DNA of 64,000 nucleotides from Pseudomonadota bacterium (GTDB lineage Bacteria; Bdellovibrionota; UBA1018; CAIMNF01): NCBI GenBank assembly GCA_027488515.1, contig JAIYBN010000004.1, positions 62,001 to 126,000 of the forward strand, read 5' to 3'. Shown piece by piece: positions 9,589 to 19,095 of this stretch (position 1 is its first letter; each line of letters starts with the position of its first letter). The notes under the pieces were generated by a model. It saw only the letters and a program-made list of their open reading frames with translations, ran no database searches and was not told where the DNA came from. The position numbers and the translations under genes were made by a program.

Positions 9589-10587
9589 TCACCAACGGCT
9601 TTTGAGTGGAATGACCTCGTCGATGTGACCGGCATCGAGGAGGAGCATGCACAGACGGTCCACTCCCATGGCGATACCGGAGACCGGGGGCATTTTCCCT
9701 ACGGCCTCGAGGAATTCCTCGTCCAGGGGTGACTCGGGCATCGTGTTTCCGTAAGTCTCCCGCCGGATCCTTTGGTCCTTCTCGAAGTTGATTCGCTGTT
9801 TCAGGGGATCGCGGAGTTCGTCAAAAGCGTTGCCCAATTCCATCCTGCCCGCATAGGCCTCGAAACGGTTTGCCCAGAGGAACCCGGTCTCATCCGCTAC
9901 CGGATTACAAAGCGACGACTGGCTCAAGGGATAGTGAGTGACGAAAAACAATTCATCCGCGGGGAGACGGGGTTCGACACAATTCAGCCAGAGCTTGAAA
10001 TAGAGGTCGTCCCAGGACTCGGTCGGGTCAGAGAGGATGCCCGAACTCCGACAGACCTGATGGAGAGATTCGGAAGTGAGGTGGGTCCGTAGGTCGATCC
10101 CGACGTGTTCCAGGAACGCGTCCACCACCCGGATCCGACGCCAAGGGTGTTCGGTCGTGAAGACTTTTCCTGCGTAGGTGAACCGGTCCGTGCCGTGGAG
10201 GTTCAGGCAAAGGTGACGGACCAGGGCCTCGACACGCTCTTGGAGTCCTTCGAGCGGAAGACTCGCTTCGTAAAACTCGAGCATCGTGAATTCAGGATGA
10301 TGCTCGGGAGATTCAGGCTCATCCCGGAAAGAAGAGCAGATCTGGAAGATCTTCTGCATTCCCTTGGCCAGCAGCTTTTTCATGGCGAACTCGGGCGAGG
10401 TGGGAAGAAAGACCTCAGGCTTCCCGGGCTCACGTCCGATTTGAACCGGCCTCAGGTGGGGCTCCATTCCGGGACTGGTGACCAGGAGAGGGGTGCGGGT
10501 TTCGGTGTAGTCCAAGTGCCAGAAATACTCCCGGATCGCCCGCTCGACATGGAACCGCTTTCTCCATTTCCCTGTTGTGGTGGTCAT
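9589..10587 (-). CDS. epmA: EF-P--lysine ligase EpmA/GenX (class II LysRS-like)
   Basis: LVTSPGMEPHLRPVQIG, TSPEFAMKKLLAKGMQKIFQICSSFRDEP, GIAMGVDRLCMLL; lacks an anticodon-binding domain. Confidence 0.85.
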   Translation of the reverse strand: MTTTTGKWRKRFHVERAIREYFWHLDYTETRTPLLVTSPGMEPHLRPVQIGREPGKPEVFLPTSPEFAMKKLLAKGMQKIFQICSSFRDEPESPEHHPEFTMLEFYEASLPLEGLQERVEALVRHLCLNLHGTDRFTYAGKVFTTEHPWRRIRVVDAFLEHVGIDLRTHLTSESLHQVCRSSGILSDPTESWDDLYFKLWLNCVEPRLPADELFFVTHYPLSQSSLCNPVADETGFLWANRFEAYAGRMELGNAFDELRDPLKQRINFEKDQRIRRETYGNTMPESPLDEEFLEAVGKMPPVSGIAMGVDRLCMLLLDAGHIDEVIPLKSRW

Positions 10588-10772
10588 GTGTCTTGTCCTC
10601 TCGGAGTCGCTGTCTACAACACCCTGTTGAAGCATTCTGCAACACCCACTGTGCGACACAGGGGTGGTTGTGCCGTAATGCGTACCTGAAGCCTGGCATG
10701 CTTCATGCCTTCTATGGCCATGGGGGAATTCAAGGATTCCTTATCCACATCAACCACAGTCAGGAGACTACC

Positions 10773-10973
10773 ATGAAACTGCTTTCAGTCATCGCTCTCG
10801 TCATGTTCACTTCCGTGTCCGCATTTGCAGACGACGCCGCCCCGGCTGCTGCTCCTGCAGGCGAAGCGGCGGCGGCCGCACCGGCCGCTGAAGCTCCGGC
10901 GGCACCGGCTGAAAAAGGCGGAAAAAAAGCCAAAAAATCGAAGCGCGTGCGCAAGCACAAGAAAGCCCACTGA
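10773..10973 (+). CDS. small exported Ala/Pro-rich protein with Lys/Arg-rich tail
   Basis: MKLLSVIALVMFTSVSAFADDAAPAAAPAGEAAAAAPAAEAPAAPAEKGGKKAKKSKRVRKHKKAH; RBS AGGAG upstream; terminator downstream. Confidence 0.75.
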   Translation: MKLLSVIALVMFTSVSAFADDAAPAAAPAGEAAAAAPAAEAPAAPAEKGGKKAKKSKRVRKHKKAH

Positions 10974-10997
10974 GTTCTCTCGCAGTGACGCGACGAG

Positions 10998-11029
10998 GCG
11001 GGCTCCGGAGACGGAGCCCGCTTTTTTTT
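10998..11029 (+). terminator. rho-independent terminator
   Basis: GCGGGCTCCG-GAGA-CGGAGCCCGC followed by T8. Confidence 0.9.
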
Positions 11030-11060
11030 GGAGTGATCCGTGGAGTGTGGTAGCGTTTTG

Positions 11061-12482
11061 ATGATGGGTTGGCGGGCTATTCTGAAATATTTCAACCACT
11101 TGGAACTGCAGGGGAAGGTCAGTCTCATTCTGATCTCTGTGATTTTTCCCGTTTCCATTCTTCTCGGGCTCGCTCAGTCGAGTGTGGTGGAGCCTTTGCT
11201 TCAGGAAGAGATCCGGCAGGTCGGGATCTCTTTTGCCCAGAATCTCGCCTCACAGATCGAGTCGCAAAAACTTCTGGGCAAGGCGAACTCCGCGCAATCG
11301 ATCAGCGACAAGATCCAGAGCATGGTTTATTCGCAACCGGGGATCATCCGGGTCGATGTGATCGGGAAAAAACCCGCGAGCGATGAGCTCTACTTCATCG
11401 CTTCGAACGTCGAGGACTCCGAGAATCAGGCGCCCACTGACATTCTTGTCGGCGATCAGACCTCTGCACGGTTGGAAGAGGAGGACGAGCTTCCGGTCTG
11501 GAACATCCTCCATCCGGTGAAGTCCGGAAGCGAACGCGCCATGATCCGGGTTCTGGTGTCTCTCCGTTTTGTGAGCGGGATCCAGGCGCTCATCCACAGG
11601 ATCAATCTGATCGCCGCCATCCTGAGCACGGTTCTGCTGATTCTCATCCTGTCGTTCCTTTTGAAGCGCACCATCGAGAACGAGCGACAACTCAAGGTGG
11701 CTCAAGAAAGCAATGCCGCCCTCTCCGGACGATTGCAGGAGACCCAGCAGGCGTTGATCCAAACCGAAAAGCTCGCGGCGATGGGACAACTCACCGCCAG
11801 TTTTGCCCACGAAATCGGTACCCCGTTGAACGCGATCGGGGGCCATTTGCAACTCCTCGAAATGGGGCTTGAAAAGCAGGTGGCCGAGGAGATCAAAGGC
11901 GGGATCCGTGAGCGGATGGGGATCATCACGGGGCAGCTCCGCAAAATCGAAGACATTGTGAAAGGCTTCCTTCAGACGACCAAGAAGCCGATCGCCCGCC
12001 AGTTGTCCACAGTGGCCGTCGCCGATCTGGTTCAGAACGTGCTCGCCCTCGTCGAGCCCACTTTCTCGCGACACGGGATCCAATGTCAGACCGGCTTCGG
12101 TGCCACTTCTGAAAAGGTGGAGGTCGTTCCCCTCGAAATCGAACAGGTGATCCTGAATTTGATCAACAATGCGATCGACTCGATGAAAGACCGGGAGAAC
12201 GGCTCCCCGCTGAATCTCGGAATCCGGACCTGGAATGACAAAGGTCCCGGTCGGATCGTCCTCGAGATCGCCGATACCGGCACAGGCATCCCGCCCGAGA
12301 ATTTGAAACAGGTGTTCAAGCCTTTCTTCACGACAAAAACGGATGGAGCGGGACACGGGCTGGGGCTTTCGATCTGCCAACAGATCATCCGGTCCTACGG
12401 AGGCGAGGTGACGGTCGACTCCGAGTGGGGAACGGGAACCAAAGTCCGGGTGTCGATCCCGGTGGCGGAGAGGAAAACATGA
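11061..12482 (+). CDS. membrane sensor histidine kinase (NtrB-like)
   Basis: LAAMGQLTASFAHEIGTPLNAIGGHLQLLE (H-box), INNAIDSM, ADTGTGIPPENLKQVFKPFFTTK, GHGLGLSICQQI. Confidence 0.9.
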   Translation: MMGWRAILKYFNHLELQGKVSLILISVIFPVSILLGLAQSSVVEPLLQEEIRQVGISFAQNLASQIESQKLLGKANSAQSISDKIQSMVYSQPGIIRVDVIGKKPASDELYFIASNVEDSENQAPTDILVGDQTSARLEEEDELPVWNILHPVKSGSERAMIRVLVSLRFVSGIQALIHRINLIAAILSTVLLILILSFLLKRTIENERQLKVAQESNAALSGRLQETQQALIQTEKLAAMGQLTASFAHEIGTPLNAIGGHLQLLEMGLEKQVAEEIKGGIRERMGIITGQLRKIEDIVKGFLQTTKKPIARQLSTVAVADLVQNVLALVEPTFSRHGIQCQTGFGATSEKVEVVPLEIEQVILNLINNAIDSMKDRENGSPLNLGIRTWNDKGPGRIVLEIADTGTGIPPENLKQVFKPFFTTKTDGAGHGLGLSICQQIIRSYGGEVTVDSEWGTGTKVRVSIPVAERKT

Positions 12483-13828
12483 AGATTCTGGTGGTCGATG
12501 ATGATCAGGTGACCTTGAACATGTTGAAGGAGTTTCTCGAATCACGCGGATTCGAGGTTTCTCTCGCTTCCAGTCCGGCTGAGGCGACGGCTCTGCAGGC
12601 GCGATCGCCCGTTCCGTTGGTTTTGAGTGATATCAAGATGGGTGAATCCGACGGTTTGTCGCTCCTGTCGGAGCTCAAAAAAACCTCTCCTTCGGTGGTC
12701 ATGATCCTGATGACCGGGTTCGGGAGCATGGAAGGAGCCATCGAGGCGATTCAAAAAGGTGCGTTCGACTACATCTCCAAACCCTTCGATCTGAACCGTC
12801 TCCTGGCGCTTCTGAACAAGGCAGTGGCGCACATCAGGAGTCTTGAGTCCGATCCTGGAAAGTCTGTGCAGCAAGAAGGGGTTCTCGAAACTCCGCGCTT
12901 GCTGATCGGAAGTTCCCCCGGGATTGTCGAGGTCTACAAGACCACGGCGCGTGCGACCCTTTCTTCGAGTACGGTGCTCATTCACGGAGAGAGCGGTACA
13001 GGTAAGGAGCTGGTTTCGCGTGCCATTCATCAGAACAGCGGCCGGAAAAGCGGACGGTTCGTCGCGGTCAACTGTGGAGCCCTCACCGAGTCCTTGCTCG
13101 AGAGTGAACTCTTCGGTCATGTCAAAGGGGCCTTCACCGGTGCCCAGGGCGACAAAATTGGGCTCTTCGAAGAGGCCGACCAAGGCACGCTTTTTTTGGA
13201 CGAAGTCGGAGACATTTCTCCGGGACTCCAGGTGAAATTGCTCCGGGTCCTGCAAGAGGGGGAGATCAAGCCGGTCGGATCCCAAAAGTCTGTTAAAGTG
13301 GATGTCCGGATCGTGGCTGCGACCCACCGGGATCTCGAAGAAATGGTCCGGTCCGGAAAGTTCCGCGAGGATTTGTATTATCGATTGAAAGTGATCGAGA
13401 TCGACATCCCTCCGCTTCGGGACCGTAAGGAGGACATTCCGGAACTGGCGCGGGTGTTTCTGAAGAAGTACTCGCTCAAACTCGGAAAGAACGTTCGGGA
13501 CATCTCCCGCAGCGCGATGGATCGCTTGATGACACACTCCTGGCCCGGAAACGTCCGGGAACTCGAGCATCAGATCGAGCGGGCGGTGGCGATGACCGGG
13601 TCGGGAATCCTGTCCGAGGACGATTTTGATTTCATGGAGACCTCTCAACCGGTGCAGGTCGATACCGGGGACACGAAGTCCCTCGAGTCGATGGAGCGCG
13701 AACACATCCTCCGGGTATTGAAGGAGACGGATTACAACAAGTCGAAGGCGAGTGAGATTCTCGGAATCGATCGCGCGACCTTGTATCGCAAAGCACAGAA
13801 ATACGGGATTGCATTGAAAAGTGAGTGA
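12479..13828 (+). CDS. sigma-54-dependent NtrC-family response regulator
   Basis: REC domain MKILVVDDDQVTLNMLK; GESGTGKELVSRAIH Walker A; GAFTGA; C-terminal Fis HTH (SKASEILGIDRATLYRKAQKYG). ATGA overlap with the kinase gene. Confidence 0.95.
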   Translation: MKILVVDDDQVTLNMLKEFLESRGFEVSLASSPAEATALQARSPVPLVLSDIKMGESDGLSLLSELKKTSPSVVMILMTGFGSMEGAIEAIQKGAFDYISKPFDLNRLLALLNKAVAHIRSLESDPGKSVQQEGVLETPRLLIGSSPGIVEVYKTTARATLSSSTVLIHGESGTGKELVSRAIHQNSGRKSGRFVAVNCGALTESLLESELFGHVKGAFTGAQGDKIGLFEEADQGTLFLDEVGDISPGLQVKLLRVLQEGEIKPVGSQKSVKVDVRIVAATHRDLEEMVRSGKFREDLYYRLKVIEIDIPPLRDRKEDIPELARVFLKKYSLKLGKNVRDISRSAMDRLMTHSWPGNVRELEHQIERAVAMTGSGILSEDDFDFMETSQPVQVDTGDTKSLESMEREHILRVLKETDYNKSKASEILGIDRATLYRKAQKYGIALKSE

Positions 13829-14405
13829 CCCGAGCGAACGTCTGCATTCCGATCTCATGAGGATCCTGCAAGGGCTGGACCCCGTCCCGGGTGAATTCCA
13901 TGCATCGGTTTTGGCGCTATTCAGAGGGCCGGATTTTGAGTCCTCCGAGATCCTGCTGACCAAGCGTTCCCAGACCGTGGTGACCCATGTGGGCCAGGTG
14001 GCTTTTCCCGGAGGACGGATCGAAGAAGAGGATCTGTACGATCCTGTGAGGACAGCCATCCGCGAGGCGCAAGAGGAGACCGGGATTCCGGGAACTTGCA
14101 TTCAGCCTGCCGGATTCATGCCGCAGGTTCCCACTGTAACCAGCGGTTTTTTTGTGATCCCCGTGCTGGCCGCGTTCGATCCGGGGGATCGGGAGATCGC
14201 CTTGATGCCCTGCCCGAAAGAAGTGGAACGGGCGGGTTGGGTGAAAGTGAGTGCACTCCGGGAGAGTCGTCGGGAAGAGCCTTATGCATTCAAGGGAAGG
14301 GAAGTCCTGATGCCCGTTTTCCATTGGGAAGGAGAACGGGTCTGGGGGCTGACCGCTCTGATTTTTGACTCCATTTTGCGCCGTTATGATAGTCTTGGGG
14401 CATGA
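13821..14405 (+). CDS. NUDIX hydrolase (CoA pyrophosphatase-like)
   Basis: GQVAFPGGRIEEEDLYDPVRTAIREAQEETGI (Nudix box). Confidence 0.88.
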   Translation: MSDPSERLHSDLMRILQGLDPVPGEFHASVLALFRGPDFESSEILLTKRSQTVVTHVGQVAFPGGRIEEEDLYDPVRTAIREAQEETGIPGTCIQPAGFMPQVPTVTSGFFVIPVLAAFDPGDREIALMPCPKEVERAGWVKVSALRESRREEPYAFKGREVLMPVFHWEGERVWGLTALIFDSILRRYDSLGA

Positions 14406-14914
14406 TTCTCAACCGGAAATGCATCGTATGGATCACTTTTCTTTTGGCTCACTTCTCGGCTCAGGCCGCAGAACCTTGGAAGGGAAACACTGTGGCCCGT
14501 CCGGTCGAAGCGGTGCTGATGTCCGGCCTGTCGATTTACGGAAGTGAAGCCGCTTTCGGTGTGTTGACCGGCGGAGCCTACTTGCTGAAGGACCGCCATT
14601 TTGTCGGAGAGATCGACAACCGGGTTTGGGCTGAAGTTCTGCTCGGACCTGCCTTTTTTTCAACCACCAACAGCACCCTGACCGGATTCCAGTATTCCGC
14701 TCATGCCCGTTGGGACGTCAATTACAATGAAGTTTGGACGGCTTACGCCCTCGCAGGTCTTTCGGGCTATCAGCTCCCGGATCGCATGGGCGGATCTTTC
14801 ACGGTCCACCCGCGGGTGGGTCTCGGGGTCAAGTACCAGACCAAGTCCGCCCTTTTGTTGAGGGGTGAGATCTCTGCCGAGTTCATCGGTGCAGGGGTAG
14901 CGCTCAACTTCTGA
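14402..14914 (+). CDS. exported hypothetical protein
   Basis: Signal peptide MILNRKCIVWITFLLAHFSAQAA; ATGA overlap with upstream NUDIX gene. Confidence 0.65.
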   Translation: MILNRKCIVWITFLLAHFSAQAAEPWKGNTVARPVEAVLMSGLSIYGSEAAFGVLTGGAYLLKDRHFVGEIDNRVWAEVLLGPAFFSTTNSTLTGFQYSAHARWDVNYNEVWTAYALAGLSGYQLPDRMGGSFTVHPRVGLGVKYQTKSALLLRGEISAEFIGAGVALNF

Positions 14915-14916
14915 TC

Positions 14917-15507
14917 ATGGAGCTCGTCAATCTCATTCCTTTTCCCGGGTTGCACCAAGACCACGCTCGCAGCTACAAAGTGATCGCCGGCGCCGAGATG
15001 CAGGCGGGAAGTCTCACGCTCGGATGGAAGATCACCTCATCCAGTGCGGCAGCTCTCGATGAGATCGTCCTCCCCGAACCCAAAGAGCGGGGAATCCGAC
15101 GGGAGGAGCTCTGGAAAGAAACCTGTTTCGAGGCTTTTCTTCCTCATGCTTCTTCGGAAGCTTACCTCGAGTTCAATGGCTCCTCTTCGGGAGATTGGAA
15201 TTGCTATTCATTCCGGGGATACCGTGAGGGGATGAATCCCGTTCCGGTCAACGGCGCCACGCCTCCGAAAATCCTCTCTTTGACCCGGTCATCGAAAGAG
15301 ATCGAGATCCGCTACGCTCTGCCGATGGCGGTGGTCAAACAAGGCTTTTTCTCGCTCGGACTCGGATCGATCGATCTCGATCCGATCGGACTCACTCTGG
15401 TGATGAATTGCCGGAGTGCGACCACTTATTGGGCCCTGTCACACGACGGGGTCAAACCTGATTTCCACCTGAGGTCCAGCCACCATTATGATTCATTTCG
15501 GAATTGA
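14917..15507 (+). CDS. DOMON-like domain protein
   Basis: RREELWKETCFEAFLPHASSEAYLEFNGSSSGDWNCYSFRGYREGM pattern seen in DOMON-like proteins. Confidence 0.55.
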   Translation: MELVNLIPFPGLHQDHARSYKVIAGAEMQAGSLTLGWKITSSSAAALDEIVLPEPKERGIRREELWKETCFEAFLPHASSEAYLEFNGSSSGDWNCYSFRGYREGMNPVPVNGATPPKILSLTRSSKEIEIRYALPMAVVKQGFFSLGLGSIDLDPIGLTLVMNCRSATTYWALSHDGVKPDFHLRSSHHYDSFRN

Positions 15508-16696
15508 CCGCCTACTCGAAGAGTCCGCGATCCGTAAACCCCTAACCGGGAAGCGCCTCGGGCTGCTCGCCCATCCAGCATCGGTGACCCGGGATCTCCG
15601 GCACAGCATGGATGCGATCCGGGAGTGTGGCGATCTGACACTCACCTGTGCCTTCGGTCCGCAACACGGGATGAGGGGCGAGAAACAGTACAACATGGTC
15701 GAGTCCGAGGACTACCTCGATCCGGTCCACCGGATTCCTGTGTTCAGTCTCTACGGAACCACCCGCAAGCCGACTCCCGAGATGCTTTCCCACTGCGATG
15801 TGGTGCTGGTCGATTTGCAAGACCTCGGCTGCCGGATTTACACCTACCTGACCACCCTCGTTTACATGATGGAGGCTTGTGCCACCCTCGGCAAAAAAGT
15901 GGTCGTACTCGATCGTCCGAATCCTGCAGGGAGGATGATGGAGGGAAGCATCCTGAAACCCGGCAACGAATGTTTTGTCGGTGTGAAGCCGGTGCTGATG
16001 CGGCACGGATTGACGCTCGGGGAGTTCGCCGAATTCGCCAAGCGTGAGTACAAGATCGATGTCGAACTCGAAGTGATCCGGGTGACCGGCTACCGGATGG
16101 ATCAAGGACCGGGCTACGGCTGGCCTCTCGAAGAGCGGGCCTGGGTGAATCCGAGTCCCAATGCTCCGACACTTTCGATGGCGCGTTGTTATGCCGGAAC
16201 CGTGATGCTGGAAGGCACCCATCTTTCGGAGGGGCGTGGAACCACCCGGCCGCTCGAAGGATTCGGAGCGCCTGATTTGGACGGTCTTCAAATCTTGAAG
16301 GGAATGGAGGCACTGGCTCCCGAGTGGCTCACCGGTTGCAGATTGCGGCCCTTTTATTTCGAGCCCACTTTCTACAAGCACCAGGGCAAACTGTGCAGTG
16401 GTGTTCAGATCCACACCGACGTTTCCGCCTATGAACCCATGAATTTCCGCCCGTACCGGATCATGGCCCTCGCTTTCAAGGTCATCCGGAACCTGCATCC
16501 GGAGTACCCGATTTGGCGCGACTTTCCGTACGAGTATGTCTTCGACCGTCTGGCGATCGATGTGATCACCGGTTGTGAGACGCTCCGCCTCTGGGTGGAC
16601 GACCCTTCCGCACGCCCGGCCGATCTGGAAGCGTTTTTGTCCCGCGATGAATCGATCTGGAAAGAAAAGGTGCTCGATGCGACGTTTTATCCGTGA
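15488..16696 (+). CDS. DUF1343 / NamZ-like exo-beta-N-acetylmuramidase, no signal peptide
   Basis: FGIDRLLEE.., LAHPASVT, FGPQHGMRGEKQYNM, VLVDLQDLGCRIYTYLTTL, LDRPNPAGRMMEGSIL, EGTHLSEGRGTTRPLEGFGAP. Confidence 0.88.
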   Translation: MIHFGIDRLLEESAIRKPLTGKRLGLLAHPASVTRDLRHSMDAIRECGDLTLTCAFGPQHGMRGEKQYNMVESEDYLDPVHRIPVFSLYGTTRKPTPEMLSHCDVVLVDLQDLGCRIYTYLTTLVYMMEACATLGKKVVVLDRPNPAGRMMEGSILKPGNECFVGVKPVLMRHGLTLGEFAEFAKREYKIDVELEVIRVTGYRMDQGPGYGWPLEERAWVNPSPNAPTLSMARCYAGTVMLEGTHLSEGRGTTRPLEGFGAPDLDGLQILKGMEALAPEWLTGCRLRPFYFEPTFYKHQGKLCSGVQIHTDVSAYEPMNFRPYRIMALAFKVIRNLHPEYPIWRDFPYEYVFDRLAIDVITGCETLRLWVDDPSARPADLEAFLSRDESIWKEKVLDATFYP

Positions 16697-18065
16697 ATGT
16701 TCCGTTCTGCTGTCGATGGCAATCGGATTGATGCCGGCCCAATCGTCTTGGGCCAAGGGCAAGGATCCGGGTCTCGAGAAGGCTCTCCGGGCTCTCGAAA
16801 AAAAGGGAGCTCGGGTCTCGGCCCAGATCGTGAATCTCACGAACACCCGTACGCTACTTTCTGTGGATGCGGATGAGCCCTTGAATCCGGCCTCCAGCGT
16901 GAAACTCTTCACCGCCTATTCCGCGATCGAGCGGCTCGGAATCAATTACAGCTTCAAGACCGCATTCCATGTCGGTGCGGACGGTGGAGTGTGCGTGAAG
17001 GGCGGGGGAGATCCATCGTTTGTGATGGAGGATCTGTTTCTGGTGGTCCGTGCCCTGAAACGGAAGGGACTGGATCAGTACTCGGGCGCCATCCGTTTGG
17101 ATGCGACCGTCTTTGATGACGAACATTATCCGGAAGATCGGTCCGATCAGGATTCCGAACGCGCCTACAATGCTCCCATCTCGGGACTGAATTTCAACTA
17201 CAACACCATTTCCGTGTTTGTGAATCCCGGAAAGAAAGGTGGCGCTGCGATCACCGGGCTCGATTTTCCCTTCGACTTTGTCAAGATCGAGGGAACCGTC
17301 AAGACCGGTGGTAAAACCGATGTGACTTGGGACAAGCGCGGCAAAGGCGATCTAGAGATCGTCCATCTCGGGGGGCGGATCGCAGACGACGCCGACGAAT
17401 GGCGGAAGCCTTTCCGTATCCGGAAGCCCGTGCAAGCGTTCGGAGAGGCGTTGGCCACCATGCTCGAACAAGGTGGAATCCCTCCGAAGGGCAAAGTGCG
17501 GGTCACCGAAGGACCCTGCACGGGTGAGGCGTTTTATGTCCATCAGAGTCGCCCCTTGCCGTTCATTGTCAGCCTCATGGACAAGTACTCCAACAATTTC
17601 ATCGCCGATGCCTTGGTGAAGGCGATCGACCATGAGGTGGCGAAACATCCCGGGACTGCCGGTGGTGGACTCCGCTACATCCGGACCGAATTGATGAAAA
17701 TCGGAATCCCCGCCGAGTCGAAGGGGCGCAAAGTGGTGTCAGGATCCGGGCTGACGGACGGGAACCGCGTGTCGGCTTCCGACTTCACCGCTCTCCTGAA
17801 GCACATTCACCGCGAGAAGGCGTTTTTGCCCGAGATCTTCGCTTCCTTGCCGATCGCTGGGGTGGATGGCACTCTCAAGCGTAAGTATCAGGGAAGCGAT
17901 GTCATGGAACGTCTGAGGGGAAAGACCGGAACCTTGAGCAATGTCCAGTCCCTGGTCGGAGTGTATCCCAACTCCGAGGGAGAGTGGCTCTCAGTGGCCA
18001 TCATCGTCAACGGCGGGCACGGGATTCCCGAGGGGGAGCTCGCCCGCTTTCTCTCCGCCCACTGA
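16677..18065 (+). CDS. dacB: D-alanyl-D-alanine carboxypeptidase/endopeptidase (PBP4, DacB-like)
   Basis: NPASSVKLFTAYSAIERLG (SxxK), DKYSNNFIADAL (SxN), LRGKTGTLSNVQSLVG (KTG). Confidence 0.9.
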   Translation: MRRFIRECSVLLSMAIGLMPAQSSWAKGKDPGLEKALRALEKKGARVSAQIVNLTNTRTLLSVDADEPLNPASSVKLFTAYSAIERLGINYSFKTAFHVGADGGVCVKGGGDPSFVMEDLFLVVRALKRKGLDQYSGAIRLDATVFDDEHYPEDRSDQDSERAYNAPISGLNFNYNTISVFVNPGKKGGAAITGLDFPFDFVKIEGTVKTGGKTDVTWDKRGKGDLEIVHLGGRIADDADEWRKPFRIRKPVQAFGEALATMLEQGGIPPKGKVRVTEGPCTGEAFYVHQSRPLPFIVSLMDKYSNNFIADALVKAIDHEVAKHPGTAGGGLRYIRTELMKIGIPAESKGRKVVSGSGLTDGNRVSASDFTALLKHIHREKAFLPEIFASLPIAGVDGTLKRKYQGSDVMERLRGKTGTLSNVQSLVGVYPNSEGEWLSVAIIVNGGHGIPEGELARFLSAH

Positions 18066-19073
18066 GCGTACTGTTTGGTCGATGGGGGTGAGTTCATGGC
18101 CCCGCCCGAGGTCGGCCCCGATTTCCTTTGCCCGATCCAGACTCCGGACCACTCCCTGGGTTCCGTTCCAAGATTTGTCGACGGTCTCGTTCCAGGCTTT
18201 CACGGCCTGATCCAGTCCCGACTGCACCCGGTGCAGGCGTTTCATCAGAGTTTCCATCCGGTCCCCGAGTTGACCGACCACTTTGAACAGCTCCTGGGCG
18301 CGTTCGGATACGCGTTGTTCACGCCAGGACTGACCGATGAGCAGGATGAGAGGCAGGAGCGTGGCAGGGGAGGCGATGAAGATCTTCCGTTCCATGGCCC
18401 AAGAGAACAGTGTGGCATCCGTGTCGAATGCGGCTCGGATCGCAGCCTCCGACGGGATGAACAGGATCACGTAAGGTAAAGACTCACTCAGGTGCTTCTG
18501 GTACTCACGACCCGAGAGTTCCTGGATCCGGGTTTTCAGTTTTTTGACGAACTCGCCGTGGGATCGGGAACGTGCGCTCTCGTCAGTCGCGGTTTCCGAT
18601 TCGATGTAGCTTTCGAACAGGCTCGCTTTCGAGTCGATCACCAGGTGCTGGCCGGTCCGAGGCAGGCGGATCACAAAATCAGGTCGGAGAGCCTGTCCAT
18701 CTTCGCCACTGAGCTCTTTTTGTTCTTCAAAATCGATCCCGTCGACGAGATCACCCTGACGGAGGATGTTCCGGAGCACCAGTTCTCCCCAACGTCCCCG
18801 GACACTCTGGGAAGTCGTGAGGGCTGACTTGAGTCTCCCGGTTTCCTCGATCAGTTTCAGTTCCTGCTCGGCGATCGACTCGATTTGTTTCTCGATTCTG
18901 CCGTATTGGTTCATCCGTTCCCGTTCGAAGTCCCGGATCTGTTCGCGCGTGTGTCGGAGATCCGCCTTCAACTCTTCCAATTCCGCCGATTTTTTCGGGC
19001 GCCACTCCCGCAAAAAGGCTCCAAGAACGATTCCCACGATGATGCCGGCAAGCAGGGCGAGAGTGATTTCCAT
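17991..19073 (-). CDS. rmuC: DNA recombination protein RmuC
   Basis: GRWGELVLRNILRQGDLVDGIDFEEQKE, RPDFVIRLPRTGQHLVIDSKASLFESY; convergent overlap with dacB. Confidence 0.88.
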   Translation of the reverse strand: MEITLALLAGIIVGIVLGAFLREWRPKKSAELEELKADLRHTREQIRDFERERMNQYGRIEKQIESIAEQELKLIEETGRLKSALTTSQSVRGRWGELVLRNILRQGDLVDGIDFEEQKELSGEDGQALRPDFVIRLPRTGQHLVIDSKASLFESYIESETATDESARSRSHGEFVKKLKTRIQELSGREYQKHLSESLPYVILFIPSEAAIRAAFDTDATLFSWAMERKIFIASPATLLPLILLIGQSWREQRVSERAQELFKVVGQLGDRMETLMKRLHRVQSGLDQAVKAWNETVDKSWNGTQGVVRSLDRAKEIGADLGRGHELTPIDQTVRSVGGEKAGELPLGNPVPAVDDDGH

Positions 19074-19095
19074 AGGAGGTCCTTTCAGGTCACAG

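Noticed and set aside
10825-11061. Overlapping + strand ORF within the Ala/Pro-rich gene
   Set aside because: Alternate frame of a low-complexity gene running through a terminator; the signal-peptide frame with its RBS is preferred.
12542-14101. 519-aa reverse ORF opposite the NtrC-like regulator
   Set aside because: Antisense to a well-supported sigma-54 regulator and NUDIX gene; no recognisable domain.
15542-16912. 456-aa reverse ORF opposite NamZ/DacB
   Set aside because: Antisense shadow of a strongly supported gene; no motifs.
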